Shown here in pieces: positions 24,081-32,318 of a DNA stretch of 59,093 nucleotides. Under the pieces are notes generated by a model, which was given only the letters and a program-made list of their open reading frames with translations, was not told where the DNA came from and did not search any database. The position numbers and the translations under genes were made by a program. The DNA comes from Hyphomicrobiales bacterium (GTDB lineage Bacteria > Pseudomonadota > Alphaproteobacteria > Rhizobiales > Rhizobiaceae): NCBI GenBank assembly GCA_900466875.1, contig UBNQ01000013.1, positions 1 through 59,093 of the forward strand, in the 5' to 3' direction. Within the stretch, counting starts at the first letter, position 1; each line of letters begins with the position of its first letter.

Positions 24081-25257
24081 CGTTAAGACCTCCCAGTCTT
24101 AGTGTTGACAATCGATACGTGGAGCCGGTGCTACCGAAATCCGTGATGAAAGCGCCTGGGAGCAGCAAGGCCGCGCCCCTCTGTATGGTCGCTGTTCCCA
24201 TGCGTCTTTTCCTGTCTGGCAAGAGGCGCAGATAGGGTGCATTTTTCTGTCAGCGATGGCAGCGTACGGCTTTCATCAAATAAATCAACAGCAGCTGTCA
24301 GCGCCGCTTATCCGAGGGTTTCTCATAACGCGTTGGAAGAGCGTGGTTTGGGCGGCATTGAAGGCCCAAAAACGGTCAAATGCCGCCTATCTGCGCTGTC
24401 TGTCTTTGCGCAATCTCGGCGCAGTCAGAAACGACGCCAAAGTCACGCCCGAGATTTGACGTTTTGTAGCCGATTAGCGGCGCGAAAAATTTTCGGAAAA
24501 AATCGAGGTACAGCGAAAAAAAGCGCGATGGACGCATATTACGCTTCGTACAGCCCGGCCACTAACCATCCGGTAAGGAAGTCGCGCTAAATATCTGGAC
24601 GCGGACGATCGTTCCGTCAGTGGCGCCGGATTTTCGTAGTGCGTACCGGCCGCCCCTTTATACGCCTAAGGCGTTCCCACTCTGGAAAGACTTCTTCACT
24701 TGGTTGGTCGTCACTTTCGGCTGCTTATGCACGCTGCAGCAAGCCCCGATCACCCGTTCCCGGCTGTCGGACATCGGCTTGGCGATGCGCAAATCCCAGC
24801 CGGTCCCGGCTCAGCCGGAATTCGATGTTCTGATGAAGCCGAATATCGACATGCGGCGCGTATTGTCCGATGGACGCGACTGTCTGAAGGCCTTTGGAGC
24901 CTCGGAATTCCAGGCGATCTGCACGCCGTTATTGTTCCTGAATACGTAGAGCATTTGGGTGTTTCCTCGGTGGCTGCGATCCGGTCGCCAAGCCTTGTCT
25001 TTTGTCGATGCAATACGCCTGCGCGAGGCGCTGCGCCACTCTGTAAATCGCCACTCGATGTCGCAAAAAGGATAGTGTGTCCAAATGCGCCGGTTGCGGC
25101 GGGGCAAGCCCGGTTCGGCACGAGCCGTTGACTTCCACGCGCACATGTCGGACCATGAAGCCGTAATGCGAATCCAGACAAACCCGAACACGGACCGGAC
25201 GCCTCCGACATCTACGAATCGTCCGGTTTCGTCTGGCTTTCACGCGACCTTTCCCCG
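24081..25257. other. 1.2-kb region without a clear conserved gene
   Basis: Overlapping open frames exist on both strands, but none resembles a known family and most are poorly supported. Around 24240-24600 the sequence is relatively A-rich, unlike neighbouring genes. The best candidate is a 47-codon minus-strand frame at 24811-24954 with a good ribosome site. I searched by eye for a cobalamin riboswitch before cobP and did not find one. Promoters of the ABC operon (minus) and cobP (plus) must lie here. Confidence 0.5.
24811..24954 (-). CDS. Candidate small protein, 47 residues, unknown
   Basis: The frame starts at ATG 24954 with GAGGAA eight bases upstream, the best ribosome site in this gap, and reads MLYVFRNNNGVQIAWNSEAP before a basic Ser/Arg-rich C-terminal half. 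Third-position base use is GC-biased like the neighbouring genes. I know no family for it, and there is no signal peptide. It could still be a chance frame, since alternative frames overlap it on the other strand. Confidence 0.35.
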   Translation of the reverse strand: MLYVFRNNNGVQIAWNSEAPKAFRQSRPSDNTRRMSIFGFIRTSNSG

Positions 25258-25779
25258 ATGATCCTATCCGGCAAAACAGCTCTTGTGCTCGGCGGCGCGC
25301 GCTCCGGGAAGTCGGCCTTCTCCGAACGTCTCGCTCAGGCGACCGGCCTCGAACGGCACTATGTCGCGACCGGCCGCGCCTATGACGACGAGATGCGCGA
25401 GCGCATCACGCGCCATCAGGATGATCGCGGACCGTCCTGGGTAACGCATGAAGAGCCTGTCGAACTGGTCCACACGCTTGGTGTGATCGACAGGCCGGGC
25501 CGCGTGGTCCTTATCGATTGCCTGACGCTCTGGGTCACCAACTTGATGATGGAAGGCGAGGACGTGGCCGTGCGCTCCGCCGAACTCGCCGCAAAACTCT
25601 CCGGCTTCGAAGCCAGGATCATCTTCGTCTCGAACGAGGTCGGCCTGGGCATTGTCCCCGACAACAGGATGGCGCGCGAATTTCGCGACCACGCCGGTCG
25701 TCTGCACCAGAGGATCGCCGCCGTTGCCGACGAGGTGTTTTTCGTCGCCGCCGGCCTGCCACTTCGGATGAAGGGCTGA
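25258..25779 (+). CDS. cobP: Adenosylcobinamide kinase / adenosylcobinamide-phosphate guanylyltransferase
   Basis: This bifunctional CobP/CobU phosphorylates adenosylcobinamide and then adds GMP, giving adenosyl-GDP-cobinamide for nucleotide-loop assembly in cobalamin synthesis. The 173-residue protein has the P-loop GGARSGKS at about 12-19, [19 protein letters not shown] with the conserved HQDDRGPSW guanylylation region (His about 54), [14 protein letters not shown] and [16 protein letters not shown]. No good ribosome site precedes ATG 25258, and the few upstream bases give no better start. It stands alone, four bases from a convergent permease gene. Its position near a corrinoid-dependent methyl-transfer locus is functionally coherent. 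Confidence 0.93.
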   Translation: MILSGKTALVLGGARSGKSAFSERLAQATGLERHYVATGRAYDDEMRERITRHQDDRGPSWVTHEEPVELVHTLGVIDRPGRVVLIDCLTLWVTNLMMEGEDVAVRSAELAAKLSGFEARIIFVSNEVGLGIVPDNRMAREFRDHAGRLHQRIAAVADEVFFVAAGLPLRMKG

Positions 25780-25783
25780 TCGG

Positions 25784-26578
25784 TTACCAGCCCAGCCAGA
25801 GGCGGGCAGGGTGGTTCGGATCGGCGAGCAGTTTTGTCGCCAGCACGAGGCATGAGACAATCAGCAGCGGCTTGATGATCTTCGCGCCCTTTTTCATCGC
25901 CAGCCCCGAGCCGATCTGCGCGCCGATGAATTGGCCCACCCCCATCAGCAGCCCGACCTTCCACAGGATCGAACCGGTCACAGCAAAGACCAGGAACGAG
26001 CCGAAATTCGAGCCGAAATTGAGAAGCTTCGTATGGGCGGTCGCCTTCAGCATGCCGAAACCAGCGAGAAGCACGAAGCCCAGCATGTAAAACGATCCCG
26101 CACCCGGCCCGAACACGCCGTCATAGAGGCCGATCAGCGGAATTGCTGTAAGGCCGAAGATGAAGGGCCTCACCCGGCGGTGACTGTCGATGTCCGCGAG
26201 GTTCGGCTTAAATGCGAAGAACAGCGCGATCGCGATCAGCAGGAAAGGAATGGCCGCCGCAAGCAGGGAGGCCGGGACGATCGAGGCAAGCAGCGCACCG
26301 ATCGCGCCGCCCGCCATCGCCGTCAGGGCCATCGGCATCTGTTTGCGCAGGTTCACATGGCCCTTGCGGGCATAGGCGATGGTGGCCGAGGCAGCGCCGA
26401 ATTGTCCTTGCAGCTTGTTGGTGGCGATCGCTTCGAGCGGCGGGATGCCCGCGATCAGCAGCACCGGGATGGTGATCAAACCACCACCGCCTGCGATCGC
26501 ATCGACGAAACCGGCAAAGCAGGCGGCGAGAAACAGGATGAACAGCAGTTCGAAGGCGATATCCGGCACGGCAGGCAC
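25784..26578 (-). CDS. TSUP (TauE/SafE) family membrane permease
   Basis: This 264-residue polytopic inner-membrane protein has about seven to eight hydrophobic helices. It shows the TSUP signature GFVDAIAGGGGLITIPVLLIAGIPP near the N terminus and a repeat of the motif around GLYDGVFGPGAGSFYMLGF. Family members are proposed exporters or importers of sulfonates, sulfite or other small organic anions. The substrate here cannot be assigned. The start is a GTG at 26578, with no obvious ribosome site; a second GTG three codons downstream is possible. It converges with cobP and is divergent from the nucleoside hydrolase. Confidence 0.88.
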   Translation of the reverse strand: MPAVPDIAFELLFILFLAACFAGFVDAIAGGGGLITIPVLLIAGIPPLEAIATNKLQGQFGAASATIAYARKGHVNLRKQMPMALTAMAGGAIGALLASIVPASLLAAAIPFLLIAIALFFAFKPNLADIDSHRRVRPFIFGLTAIPLIGLYDGVFGPGAGSFYMLGFVLLAGFGMLKATAHTKLLNFGSNFGSFLVFAVTGSILWKVGLLMGVGQFIGAQIGSGLAMKKGAKIIKPLLIVSCLVLATKLLADPNHPARLWLGW

Positions 26579-26745
26579 TCAGGAAGGAGAATATGTGGAG
26601 GGAGCCGCCTTGTGGCACCGAACCCGTTTCCGGGCAAGGCCTGCCGGGGCCGCGATGGTTCCATGATGCCGCAACAGGATTGCACCCTGTCCGAATGCCG
26701 TTATGGTGCGCCGCCTTGCATCGATATGAAGACTGGATAGACCGC

Positions 26746-27711
26746 ATGCTCAAAGTGATATTCGACACCGATCCCGGCGTGGATGACGCCATGGCGCTCC
26801 TCTACCTGCACCGGCATCCGGGCATAGATCTCGTTGGTGTCACGACGGTATTCGGCAACGCGCCAATCGAAATCACCACGCGCAACGCCCAGTTTCTTCA
26901 CCAGAAATGGAAGATCGCGGCGCCGATCGCCAGGGGCGCAGGCAAGGCATATGACGACGGCCGCGATGCTGCGCATTTTGCGCCCGTCGTCCATGGTGAG
27001 GACGGGCTCGGCAATATCGGCGTGCCGCTGGAGGTCGATCATCCGCTCGACGAGCGCTCCGCCACCCGGTTCATCATCGACACGGTGAGAGCCGATCCAG
27101 GAAATGTCACGCTCGTCGCCGTCGGCCGCATGACCAATCTGGCGCTGGCGCTGAAGGCCGATCCGGAAATCGCATCGCTGGTCAAGGAAGTGGTGATCAT
27201 GGGCGGCGCCTTCGACGTCAACGGCAACGTGACGCCGGCGGCGGAAGCCAATATCCACGGTGATCCGGAAGCCGCTGATGTCGTCTTCACCGCCCCCTGG
27301 AAGGTGACGATCATCGGTCTCGACGTGACCATGAAGACCACCATGTCGTCGGACTATCTGGCGAAAATGGTCGAGGCCGGGCCGACGGAACTCAAGCTCC
27401 TCTCCGATCTCTCGCAATATTACATCGATTTCTACCGCCAGCGCGTCGGTCTCGACGGCATGGCGCTGCATGACAGCTGCGCCGGCGTTTATCTCACCGA
27501 ACCGCAGCTCTTCGAAGTCCGCACTGGTCCTGTTCGTGTCGTCTGCGGTGGCATTGCCGACGGAAAGACCATCCAGGCGCCGGATCAGGGCCGCAAATTC
27601 ATCGGCAGTGCCTGGGATGGCGTGCCGAGCCAGATTGTCTGCACCGGTATCCAGCCGGAAGCGGCGCTTGAAGCCATCCGCGCCGTTCTCGTGGAAGGCC
27701 GCGCGCCGTAA
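26746..27711 (+). CDS. Inosine-uridine-type nucleoside hydrolase (IunH family)
   Basis: This 321-residue enzyme hydrolyses the N-glycosidic bond of ribonucleosides for salvage. The calcium-binding N-terminal motif IFDTDPGVDDAMAL is intact. VTTVFGNAPIEITTRNAQ, EVVIMGGAF, NIHGDPEAADVVF, VTIIGLDVT and the C-terminal HDSCAGVYL supply the remaining active-site residues. The usual family HDP/HDA triplet is HDS here. The open frame runs 51 codons further upstream, but ATG 26746 gives the canonical family start directly before the DTD motif. It is a single gene, divergent from the TSUP permease and convergent with fnrN. Confidence 0.92.
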   Translation: MLKVIFDTDPGVDDAMALLYLHRHPGIDLVGVTTVFGNAPIEITTRNAQFLHQKWKIAAPIARGAGKAYDDGRDAAHFAPVVHGEDGLGNIGVPLEVDHPLDERSATRFIIDTVRADPGNVTLVAVGRMTNLALALKADPEIASLVKEVVIMGGAFDVNGNVTPAAEANIHGDPEAADVVFTAPWKVTIIGLDVTMKTTMSSDYLAKMVEAGPTELKLLSDLSQYYIDFYRQRVGLDGMALHDSCAGVYLTEPQLFEVRTGPVRVVCGGIADGKTIQAPDQGRKFIGSAWDGVPSQIVCTGIQPEAALEAIRAVLVEGRAP

Positions 27712-27740
27712 CGCTCTCGCTTGAGAGATGATGCGGGCGG

Positions 27741-28466
27741 TCAGTCGCCGCCCGCAGTGATCGCCAGCTTGTCGAGATCCGGCACAAAGACCTGCCGGTT
27801 GTTCTCGATGTGAATGAGACCGTCCTTGCGCAGCTTCGTCATTTGCCGGCTGACCGTCTCGATCGTCAATCCGAGAAAATCAGCGATATCCGCACGCGAC
27901 AGCGGCAGTTCGAACGCGACAGAGCCCAGCCGTTCGGGATCGGCATGGGCGGCCACCAGCACCAGCAGGCTCGCAACCTTTTCCCGCGCGGATTTGCGGC
28001 CGAGCGTCAGCATCCAGTCGCGCGCCTCGTCCAGTTCCGTCAGGGCCTGGTTGTGCAGACGGCTGCCGAGTTCGGCCGATTCGCCGATCATCCGCTCGAG
28101 GATCTTTCGCGGCAAAACACAGATTTCAGTATCCGTTGCCGCTTCCGCCGCCATCAGGCTTTCGCCGAGGAACGGGCGGCCCATGAAATCCGGTGCGAAC
28201 TGCAGGCCGACGATCTGCTGGCGCCCGTCTGCCATGATCTTCGACAGCTTCACGACGCCCTTCAGGATATTGGAATAGGAATGGACCTGCTGGCCTTGGC
28301 CGATGAGTTCGGTACCGGCTTCCACTGCCTTGCGCTGGGAATGCTTGTTCAGTTCCGTGAGTTGATGCGGAGTGAGGGTGGAACAGACGCCGCTATGACG
28401 CGCATCGCAGCCACGGCAAACCAGCGGCACCTCGTGAATGTCCAAGATCTTCAGCTGCGCATCCAT
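27741..28466 (-). CDS. fnrN: FNR-type oxygen-responsive Crp/Fnr regulator (FnrN)
   Basis: This 241-residue activator should sense oxygen through a 4Fe-4S cluster. All four FNR cysteines are present: Cys17, Cys20 and Cys28 in CRGCDARHSGVC, plus Cys116 in TEICVLPR. The cyclic-nucleotide-like beta-roll spans about 40-130, and the C-terminal winged helix (LSRADIADFLGLTIETVSRQMTKL) carries the ExxSR recognition motif for TTGAT sites. ATG 28466 is preferred because GGGGGA lies about seven bases upstream. It is divergent from hemN, with an FNR-type box between. Likely targets in this window are hemN, ccoNOQP, ccoGHIS and two linked genes. Confidence 0.93.
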   Translation of the reverse strand: MDAQLKILDIHEVPLVCRGCDARHSGVCSTLTPHQLTELNKHSQRKAVEAGTELIGQGQQVHSYSNILKGVVKLSKIMADGRQQIVGLQFAPDFMGRPFLGESLMAAEAATDTEICVLPRKILERMIGESAELGSRLHNQALTELDEARDWMLTLGRKSAREKVASLLVLVAAHADPERLGSVAFELPLSRADIADFLGLTIETVSRQMTKLRKDGLIHIENNRQVFVPDLDKLAITAGGD

Positions 28467-28484
28467 TCCCATTCCCCCACACCG

Positions 28485-28532
28485 GTGCATCCGGTCCGAA
28501 AATCGGGATTGATTTTCGGCATCTGGATGCAC
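28485..28532. repeat. RIME-like hairpin in the fnrN leader
   Basis: GTGCATCC plus CCGAAAATC (28485-28504) pairs with GATTTTCGG plus GGATGCAC (28511-28532), a long interrupted palindrome typical of rhizobial mosaic repeats. It sits between the FNR-type box and the fnrN start codon, so it would be part of the fnrN mRNA leader. Confidence 0.6.
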
Positions 28533-28630
28533 TGCTCAAAAGCAACAGCGTTCCTGGTGCGCTAGAAGTGAAGCGCGGCGCTGCAGGCGGCGTTAATGGC
28601 CCGAACTTGGTTCACTTGACGTTCTCATGC

Positions 28631-28644
28631 TTGATCCAAGTCAA
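28631..28644. promoter_or_regulatory. FNR/FixK-type box between fnrN and hemN
   Basis: TTGAT-CCAA-GTCAA matches the anaerobox TTGAT-N4-ATCAA with one mismatch. Its centre is 61 bases before the hemN start codon, compatible with class II activation of hemN, and it could also serve autoregulation of fnrN on the other strand. Confidence 0.75.
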
Positions 28645-28698
28645 AGTCGCTAAAATATTCCGCAGGTAGCTCTTAAGGCGCATGAGAAGAGGTGCGCC

Positions 28699-30048
28699 AT
28701 GAGTGAAAGATTGCTTGCGAAATATTCAGGCTCGGTGCCGCGATACACTAGCTATCCGACTGCGCCGCATTTTCACACTGGTGTAAATTGCGACATCTAT
28801 TCGCAGTGGCTGTCAGAACTCGACTCCAGCAGCAATCTGTCACTCTACCTTCACATTCCCTATTGCGACCGGCTCTGTTGGTTCTGCGCCTGTCATACCA
28901 AGCAGACGCTTCGTTACGAACCGATCACCACCTATCTCGCTGCCCTTCATCGGGAGATCGTGGCCGTCGGCGCGAAAGTGCCTGAAGGCGCGAAGGTGAC
29001 CGCAATCCACTTCGGTGGCGGTTCGCCGACGATGCTGAGGCCTGAGGACATGATCGACCTGATGGCCTGTCTGCGGGCATCGTTCGAGGTGGCGGGCGAT
29101 GCCGAAATCAGCGTCGAGATGGATCCGAACGATCTGGATGAAGCCCGTTACGATGCGCTCGCCGCAATCGGCCTGACCCGGGCAAGCCTCGGCGTCCAGG
29201 ATTTCGATCCGACCGTGCAGAAGGCGATCAATCGCATCCAGACCTTCGAGCAGACGAAATCGGTTGTCGATGCGGTCAGGGCGCGTGGCGTCGGTTCGGT
29301 CAACTGCGACGTCCTCTACGGTCTTCCTCATCAGACCCTCGATGGCGTGGGGCGCACGCTCGCGGATATATTGTCTCTGGCGCCCGATCGGGTTGCGCTG
29401 TTCGGTTACGCGCATGTCCCGTGGATGAAGAAACATCAGACGATGATTCCCGAAACGGCGTTGCCGGATGTTGGGGAACGTTTCCGCCAATGCAACTTCG
29501 CCAGCCAGATGCTTCTCGATGCAGGCTACCAGCAGATCGGCATCGATCATTTCGCAAAACCGTCTGATTCGATGGCTGTTGCGGCGAAAGCAGGTCGGTT
29601 ACGGCGCAATTTTCAGGGATATACGACGGATAGCGCCGATGCGCTGATCGGTCTCGGCGCCTCCTCGATCAGCCAGTTGCCTCAAGGTTATGTGCAGAAC
29701 ATGCCCGCCACGGGCGAATATCAGCGTATGGTCGAGGGCGAGGGGCTGGCGGCGGTGAGGGGCGTGGAACTGTCGCAGGACGATCGCATGCGCGCCTATG
29801 TGATCGAGCGGCTGATGTGCGATTTCGGCTTCGATTTCATGCCCTTGCTCGCAGATTTCCCGTCTTGCGCTCACACGGTGATCGCCGAAGCCCGTGCCTT
29901 TGCCCATGGCAATCCGGACGATATCTGTCGTATCGGCAATGCGTCCTTCACGATCACGCCGCAAGGGAGGCCGTTTACCCGCACGATCGCCGCGGTCTTC
30001 GATCGCTATCTGGAGAACGGTCGTGGCAGGCACTCTATTGCGGTATAG
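28699..30048 (+). CDS. hemN: Oxygen-independent coproporphyrinogen III oxidase
   Basis: HemN is a radical-SAM enzyme that decarboxylates two propionates of coproporphyrinogen III to give protoporphyrinogen IX without oxygen, keeping haem synthesis going in microaerobic cells. The 449-residue protein has HIPYCDRLCWFCACHTK, providing the CxxxCxxC 4Fe-4S site plus the adjacent Cys. It continues with FGGGSPTML (SAM-binding), EISVEMDPNDLDEARYDAL, RASLGVQDFDPTVQKAINR and the C-terminal HemN domain (SSISQLPQGYVQN). It is monocistronic, follows an FNR-type box and is divergent from fnrN, so induction at low oxygen is predicted. The demand fits the cbb3 oxidase haems encoded 9 kb downstream. Confidence 0.95.
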   Translation: MSERLLAKYSGSVPRYTSYPTAPHFHTGVNCDIYSQWLSELDSSSNLSLYLHIPYCDRLCWFCACHTKQTLRYEPITTYLAALHREIVAVGAKVPEGAKVTAIHFGGGSPTMLRPEDMIDLMACLRASFEVAGDAEISVEMDPNDLDEARYDALAAIGLTRASLGVQDFDPTVQKAINRIQTFEQTKSVVDAVRARGVGSVNCDVLYGLPHQTLDGVGRTLADILSLAPDRVALFGYAHVPWMKKHQTMIPETALPDVGERFRQCNFASQMLLDAGYQQIGIDHFAKPSDSMAVAAKAGRLRRNFQGYTTDSADALIGLGASSISQLPQGYVQNMPATGEYQRMVEGEGLAAVRGVELSQDDRMRAYVIERLMCDFGFDFMPLLADFPSCAHTVIAEARAFAHGNPDDICRIGNASFTITPQGRPFTRTIAAVFDRYLENGRGRHSIAV

Positions 30049-30199
30049 GCCGCATACCTGCATGATTGCGCTCTCGACGATTGCTGTTTAGGCAACAGTT
30101 TCGGTGCAAATTTTGCGCCCGAAAAAACGAAGCCATTGGCATTTGGAACCGTTTTCCCTATGTGAGGCTACGAATTACCTATTCTTAAAGGACATGGGC

Positions 30200-30478
30200 G
30201 TGACTGCTACATTCGACAAAGTTGCCGACATCATTGCTGACACCAGCGAAATCGACCGGGAAACCATCACCCCGGAAAGCCATACGATCGACGATCTGGG
30301 CATCGACAGCCTCGATTTCCTCGACATCGTTTTTGCGATCGACAAGGAATTCGGCATCAAGATCCCGCTCGAGCAGTGGACCCAGGAAGTCAACGAGGGC
30401 AAGGTTTCTACCGAAGAGTATTTCGTTCTGAAAAACCTCTGTGCCAAGATCGACGAGCTGAAGGCGGCCAAGGGCTAA
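30200..30478 (+). CDS. acpXL: Acyl carrier protein AcpXL for lipid A very-long-chain fatty acid
   Basis: This specialised 92-residue acyl carrier protein carries the 27-hydroxyoctacosanoyl chain built for rhizobial lipid A. The phosphopantetheine site is in [18 protein letters not shown] (Ser at about 37). The sequence is close to known AcpXL throughout ([35 protein letters not shown]). GTG at 30200 is chosen: AAAGGA lies seven bases before it and gives exactly the family length of 92, whereas the ATG two codons upstream is too close to that ribosome site. It is the first gene of a six-gene cluster with fabZXL, fabF2XL, fabF1XL, a zinc-type dehydrogenase and lpxXL. Confidence 0.95.
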   Translation: MTATFDKVADIIADTSEIDRETITPESHTIDDLGIDSLDFLDIVFAIDKEFGIKIPLEQWTQEVNEGKVSTEEYFVLKNLCAKIDELKAAKG

Positions 30479-30496
30479 GGTCCTGCCGTAAACCAG

Positions 30497-30970
30497 ATGC
30501 TGCTTGAATATTTCCAGATGATCGATCGGGTGGAAACGCTCGATCTCGAAGGAAAGAAGCTGACGGCGCGGTCTACCGTGCCGGCGAAAAGCCCCGTGTT
30601 CGAAGGTCATTTCCCCGGCATGCCTCTCGTGCCGGGCGTCCTTCTCATCGAAACCATGGCGCAGGCGTCGGGCATGCTCGTGCTTGCCGCCACCGATTTC
30701 GCCGCCATGCCGTTCCTGATGTCCGTTGACGGCGCCAAGATGCGCGCTTTCGTCGAGCCCGAAGCCGTGCTCGATATCGAAGCGTATCTCGAACACGAAG
30801 GCTCGGGTTATGCTGTCACCAAGGCGAAGATTTCGTCCGGTGGCAAAAAGGTCTGCGACGCTCAGCTGAAGCTGCGCACCATGCCCTTTTCCGAAATCCC
30901 GCTGGCGCCGATCGTGCGCAAGCGCGCCGAGGAAGTCGGTCTGGTCGCGGCGATGAATGCCGGCAGGTGA
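30497..30970 (+). CDS. fabZXL: 3-hydroxyacyl-ACP dehydratase, FabZ-like (FabZXL)
   Basis: This 157-residue hot-dog-fold protein is expected to dehydrate 3-hydroxyacyl-AcpXL in each elongation round of the very-long-chain fatty acid. The catalytic His is in FEGHFPGMPLVPGVLLIETMAQ and the acidic partner Glu in the same segment, matching FabZ. The C-terminal part (AYLEHEGSGYAVTKAKISSGGKKVCDAQLKL) completes the fold. It starts 18 bases after acpXL with an ATG that has only a weak ribosome site. It is cytosolic and almost certainly acts with the other XL proteins rather than the housekeeping FAS, judged from cluster context. Confidence 0.92.
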   Translation: MLLEYFQMIDRVETLDLEGKKLTARSTVPAKSPVFEGHFPGMPLVPGVLLIETMAQASGMLVLAATDFAAMPFLMSVDGAKMRAFVEPEAVLDIEAYLEHEGSGYAVTKAKISSGGKKVCDAQLKLRTMPFSEIPLAPIVRKRAEEVGLVAAMNAGR

Positions 30971-31033
30971 AGACTGTTGCGCGGAAACGCGCGGCGGCCT
31001 CGTGGCCACGGTATGGAATGAAACAGAAGCTTG

Positions 31034-31065
31034 AACCGCGATCCTGATGGGTCGCGGTTTGCTTT
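31034..31065 (+). terminator. Weak terminator-like hairpin between fabZXL and fabF2XL
   Basis: AACCGCGA (31034-31041) pairs with TCGCGGTT (31052-31059), followed by TGCTTT. It could be a partial terminator or attenuator within the cluster; the 137-base gap may also contain a secondary promoter. Confidence 0.4.
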
Positions 31066-31107
31066 GAAGGCGCGGCGAAATCTGCAAGTCCGCGAAAGAG
31101 GACAGAG

Positions 31108-32307
31108 ATGAAGTCTGACAATGATGTTGTGATCACTGGTATTGGCATTGTTACCGGCCAGGGCGTCGGCAAGGATGCGCATGTCGCGCTCCTGTCTGCG
31201 GCCACCACCGGCAAGCCGACCGTGGAAACCGAGCGTTTTGCGCCCTATCCGGTCCATCCGCTGCCGGAAATCGACTGGTCCGCCCAGATCGTCAAGCGCG
31301 ACCAGCGCCAGATGGAAAACTGGCAGCGCCTCGGCGTCTTTGCCGCCGGTCTGGCGCTCGATGATGCCGGCCTCAAGGACGATGCCGAAGCATGCGCCTC
31401 GATGGACATGATCGTCTCCGCCGGTGGCGGTGAGCGCGACATCAAGGTCGATTCGCTGATCGTCGACGAAGCCTTGAAGCGCAACGACCGCGACATTCTG
31501 CTGAACGAAAAACTGACCACCGAACTGCGTCCGACGCTCTTCCTCGCGCAGCTTTCCAATCTGATGGCCGGCAATATCTCGATCGTCCACAAGGTCACCG
31601 GTTCCTCGCGCACCTTCATGGGTGAAGAGGCTGCCGGCATTTCGGCTGTCGAGACGGCGTTTCATCGCATCAAGGCAGGCCAATCGAGCCACAGCCTCGT
31701 GGGTGGCGCCTTCATCGCCGAGCGCGCCGATATCCTGCTTCTCGTCGAGGGTATCCGTGCCCATGCGACAGGCGAATGGCAACCGCTCTGGTCGCGTTCG
31801 GGCGACAATGGCGGCGGCATGATCACCGGTTCGGTCGGCGCATTCCTCGTGCTGGAATCGCGCGCCCGTGCTGAAAGCCGGGGCGCCCATATCTATGCCG
31901 TCATCGACGCGGTCGAAGGCGATCGCGGCAATCGCGATGAAGGCAAGCTGGAAAAGCGCCTGTCGCGCCTCGCAACCTCCGCCTCCGGCCTCAAGCGCGA
32001 AGAGACGGTTGTGTTTTCCGGCGCAAGCGGACTTGTCGATCTGGCAGCCCGCGAAAAAACCGTACTGGAGAAGGAATTCGACGGCGCAGCGATCCGTGGT
32101 TTCGGTGGCGTCACCGGTCACGCGCTGGAAGCCCAGTTCCCGCTCGGCCTGGTCCTTGCGGCCCTGTCGCTCGACGGCAAGAGCCTCGTCCCGGTCTTTG
32201 ATGCGGACCACGAAAAGCCGATGTCCAAGCCGGCAAATCACGCCGTCGTGACAACGGTCGGTTACACACGCGGTGAGGGCGTTGCCGTCCTCTCGGCGAA
32301 CGCGTGA
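31108..32307 (+). CDS. fabF2XL: Beta-ketoacyl-ACP synthase homologue lacking the catalytic Cys (FabF2XL, chain-length-factor-like)
   Basis: This 399-residue thiolase-fold protein is clearly homologous to KAS II (VVITGIGIVTGQGVGKDA, GGAFIAERADILL, VGAFLVLESRARAESRGA). However, the active-site TACASG segment is replaced by TGSSRTFMGEEAAG, with no Cys. The first catalytic His motif (NAHGTST in active enzymes) reads FSGASGL. The later His (GVTGHALEA) is kept. It therefore resembles the KS-beta/chain-length-factor subunits of type II polyketide synthases, and is probably a non-condensing partner of FabF1XL encoded 11 bases downstream. That partnership is inference. Location: cytosol, lipid A VLCFA pathway. 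Confidence 0.9.
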   Translation: MKSDNDVVITGIGIVTGQGVGKDAHVALLSAATTGKPTVETERFAPYPVHPLPEIDWSAQIVKRDQRQMENWQRLGVFAAGLALDDAGLKDDAEACASMDMIVSAGGGERDIKVDSLIVDEALKRNDRDILLNEKLTTELRPTLFLAQLSNLMAGNISIVHKVTGSSRTFMGEEAAGISAVETAFHRIKAGQSSHSLVGGAFIAERADILLLVEGIRAHATGEWQPLWSRSGDNGGGMITGSVGAFLVLESRARAESRGAHIYAVIDAVEGDRGNRDEGKLEKRLSRLATSASGLKREETVVFSGASGLVDLAAREKTVLEKEFDGAAIRGFGGVTGHALEAQFPLGLVLAALSLDGKSLVPVFDADHEKPMSKPANHAVVTTVGYTRGEGVAVLSANA

Positions 32308-32318
32308 AGGAGTAGACG

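Noticed and set aside
24237..24949. Plus-strand frames at 24237-24590 and 24620-24949
   Set aside because: No good ribosome site, unusual composition and no family resemblance; they overlap the better-supported small minus-strand frame.
24081..26745. Cobalamin riboswitch upstream of cobP, the TSUP permease or the nucleoside hydrolase
   Set aside because: I looked for the conserved B12-box core by eye on both strands and found only loosely similar fragments around 26610-26700. A covariance-model search would be decisive.
28600..28620. Second anaerobox for fnrN autoregulation
   Set aside because: TTGGT-N4-TTGAC near 28605-28618 lacks the inverted half-site and does not fit the FNR dyad.
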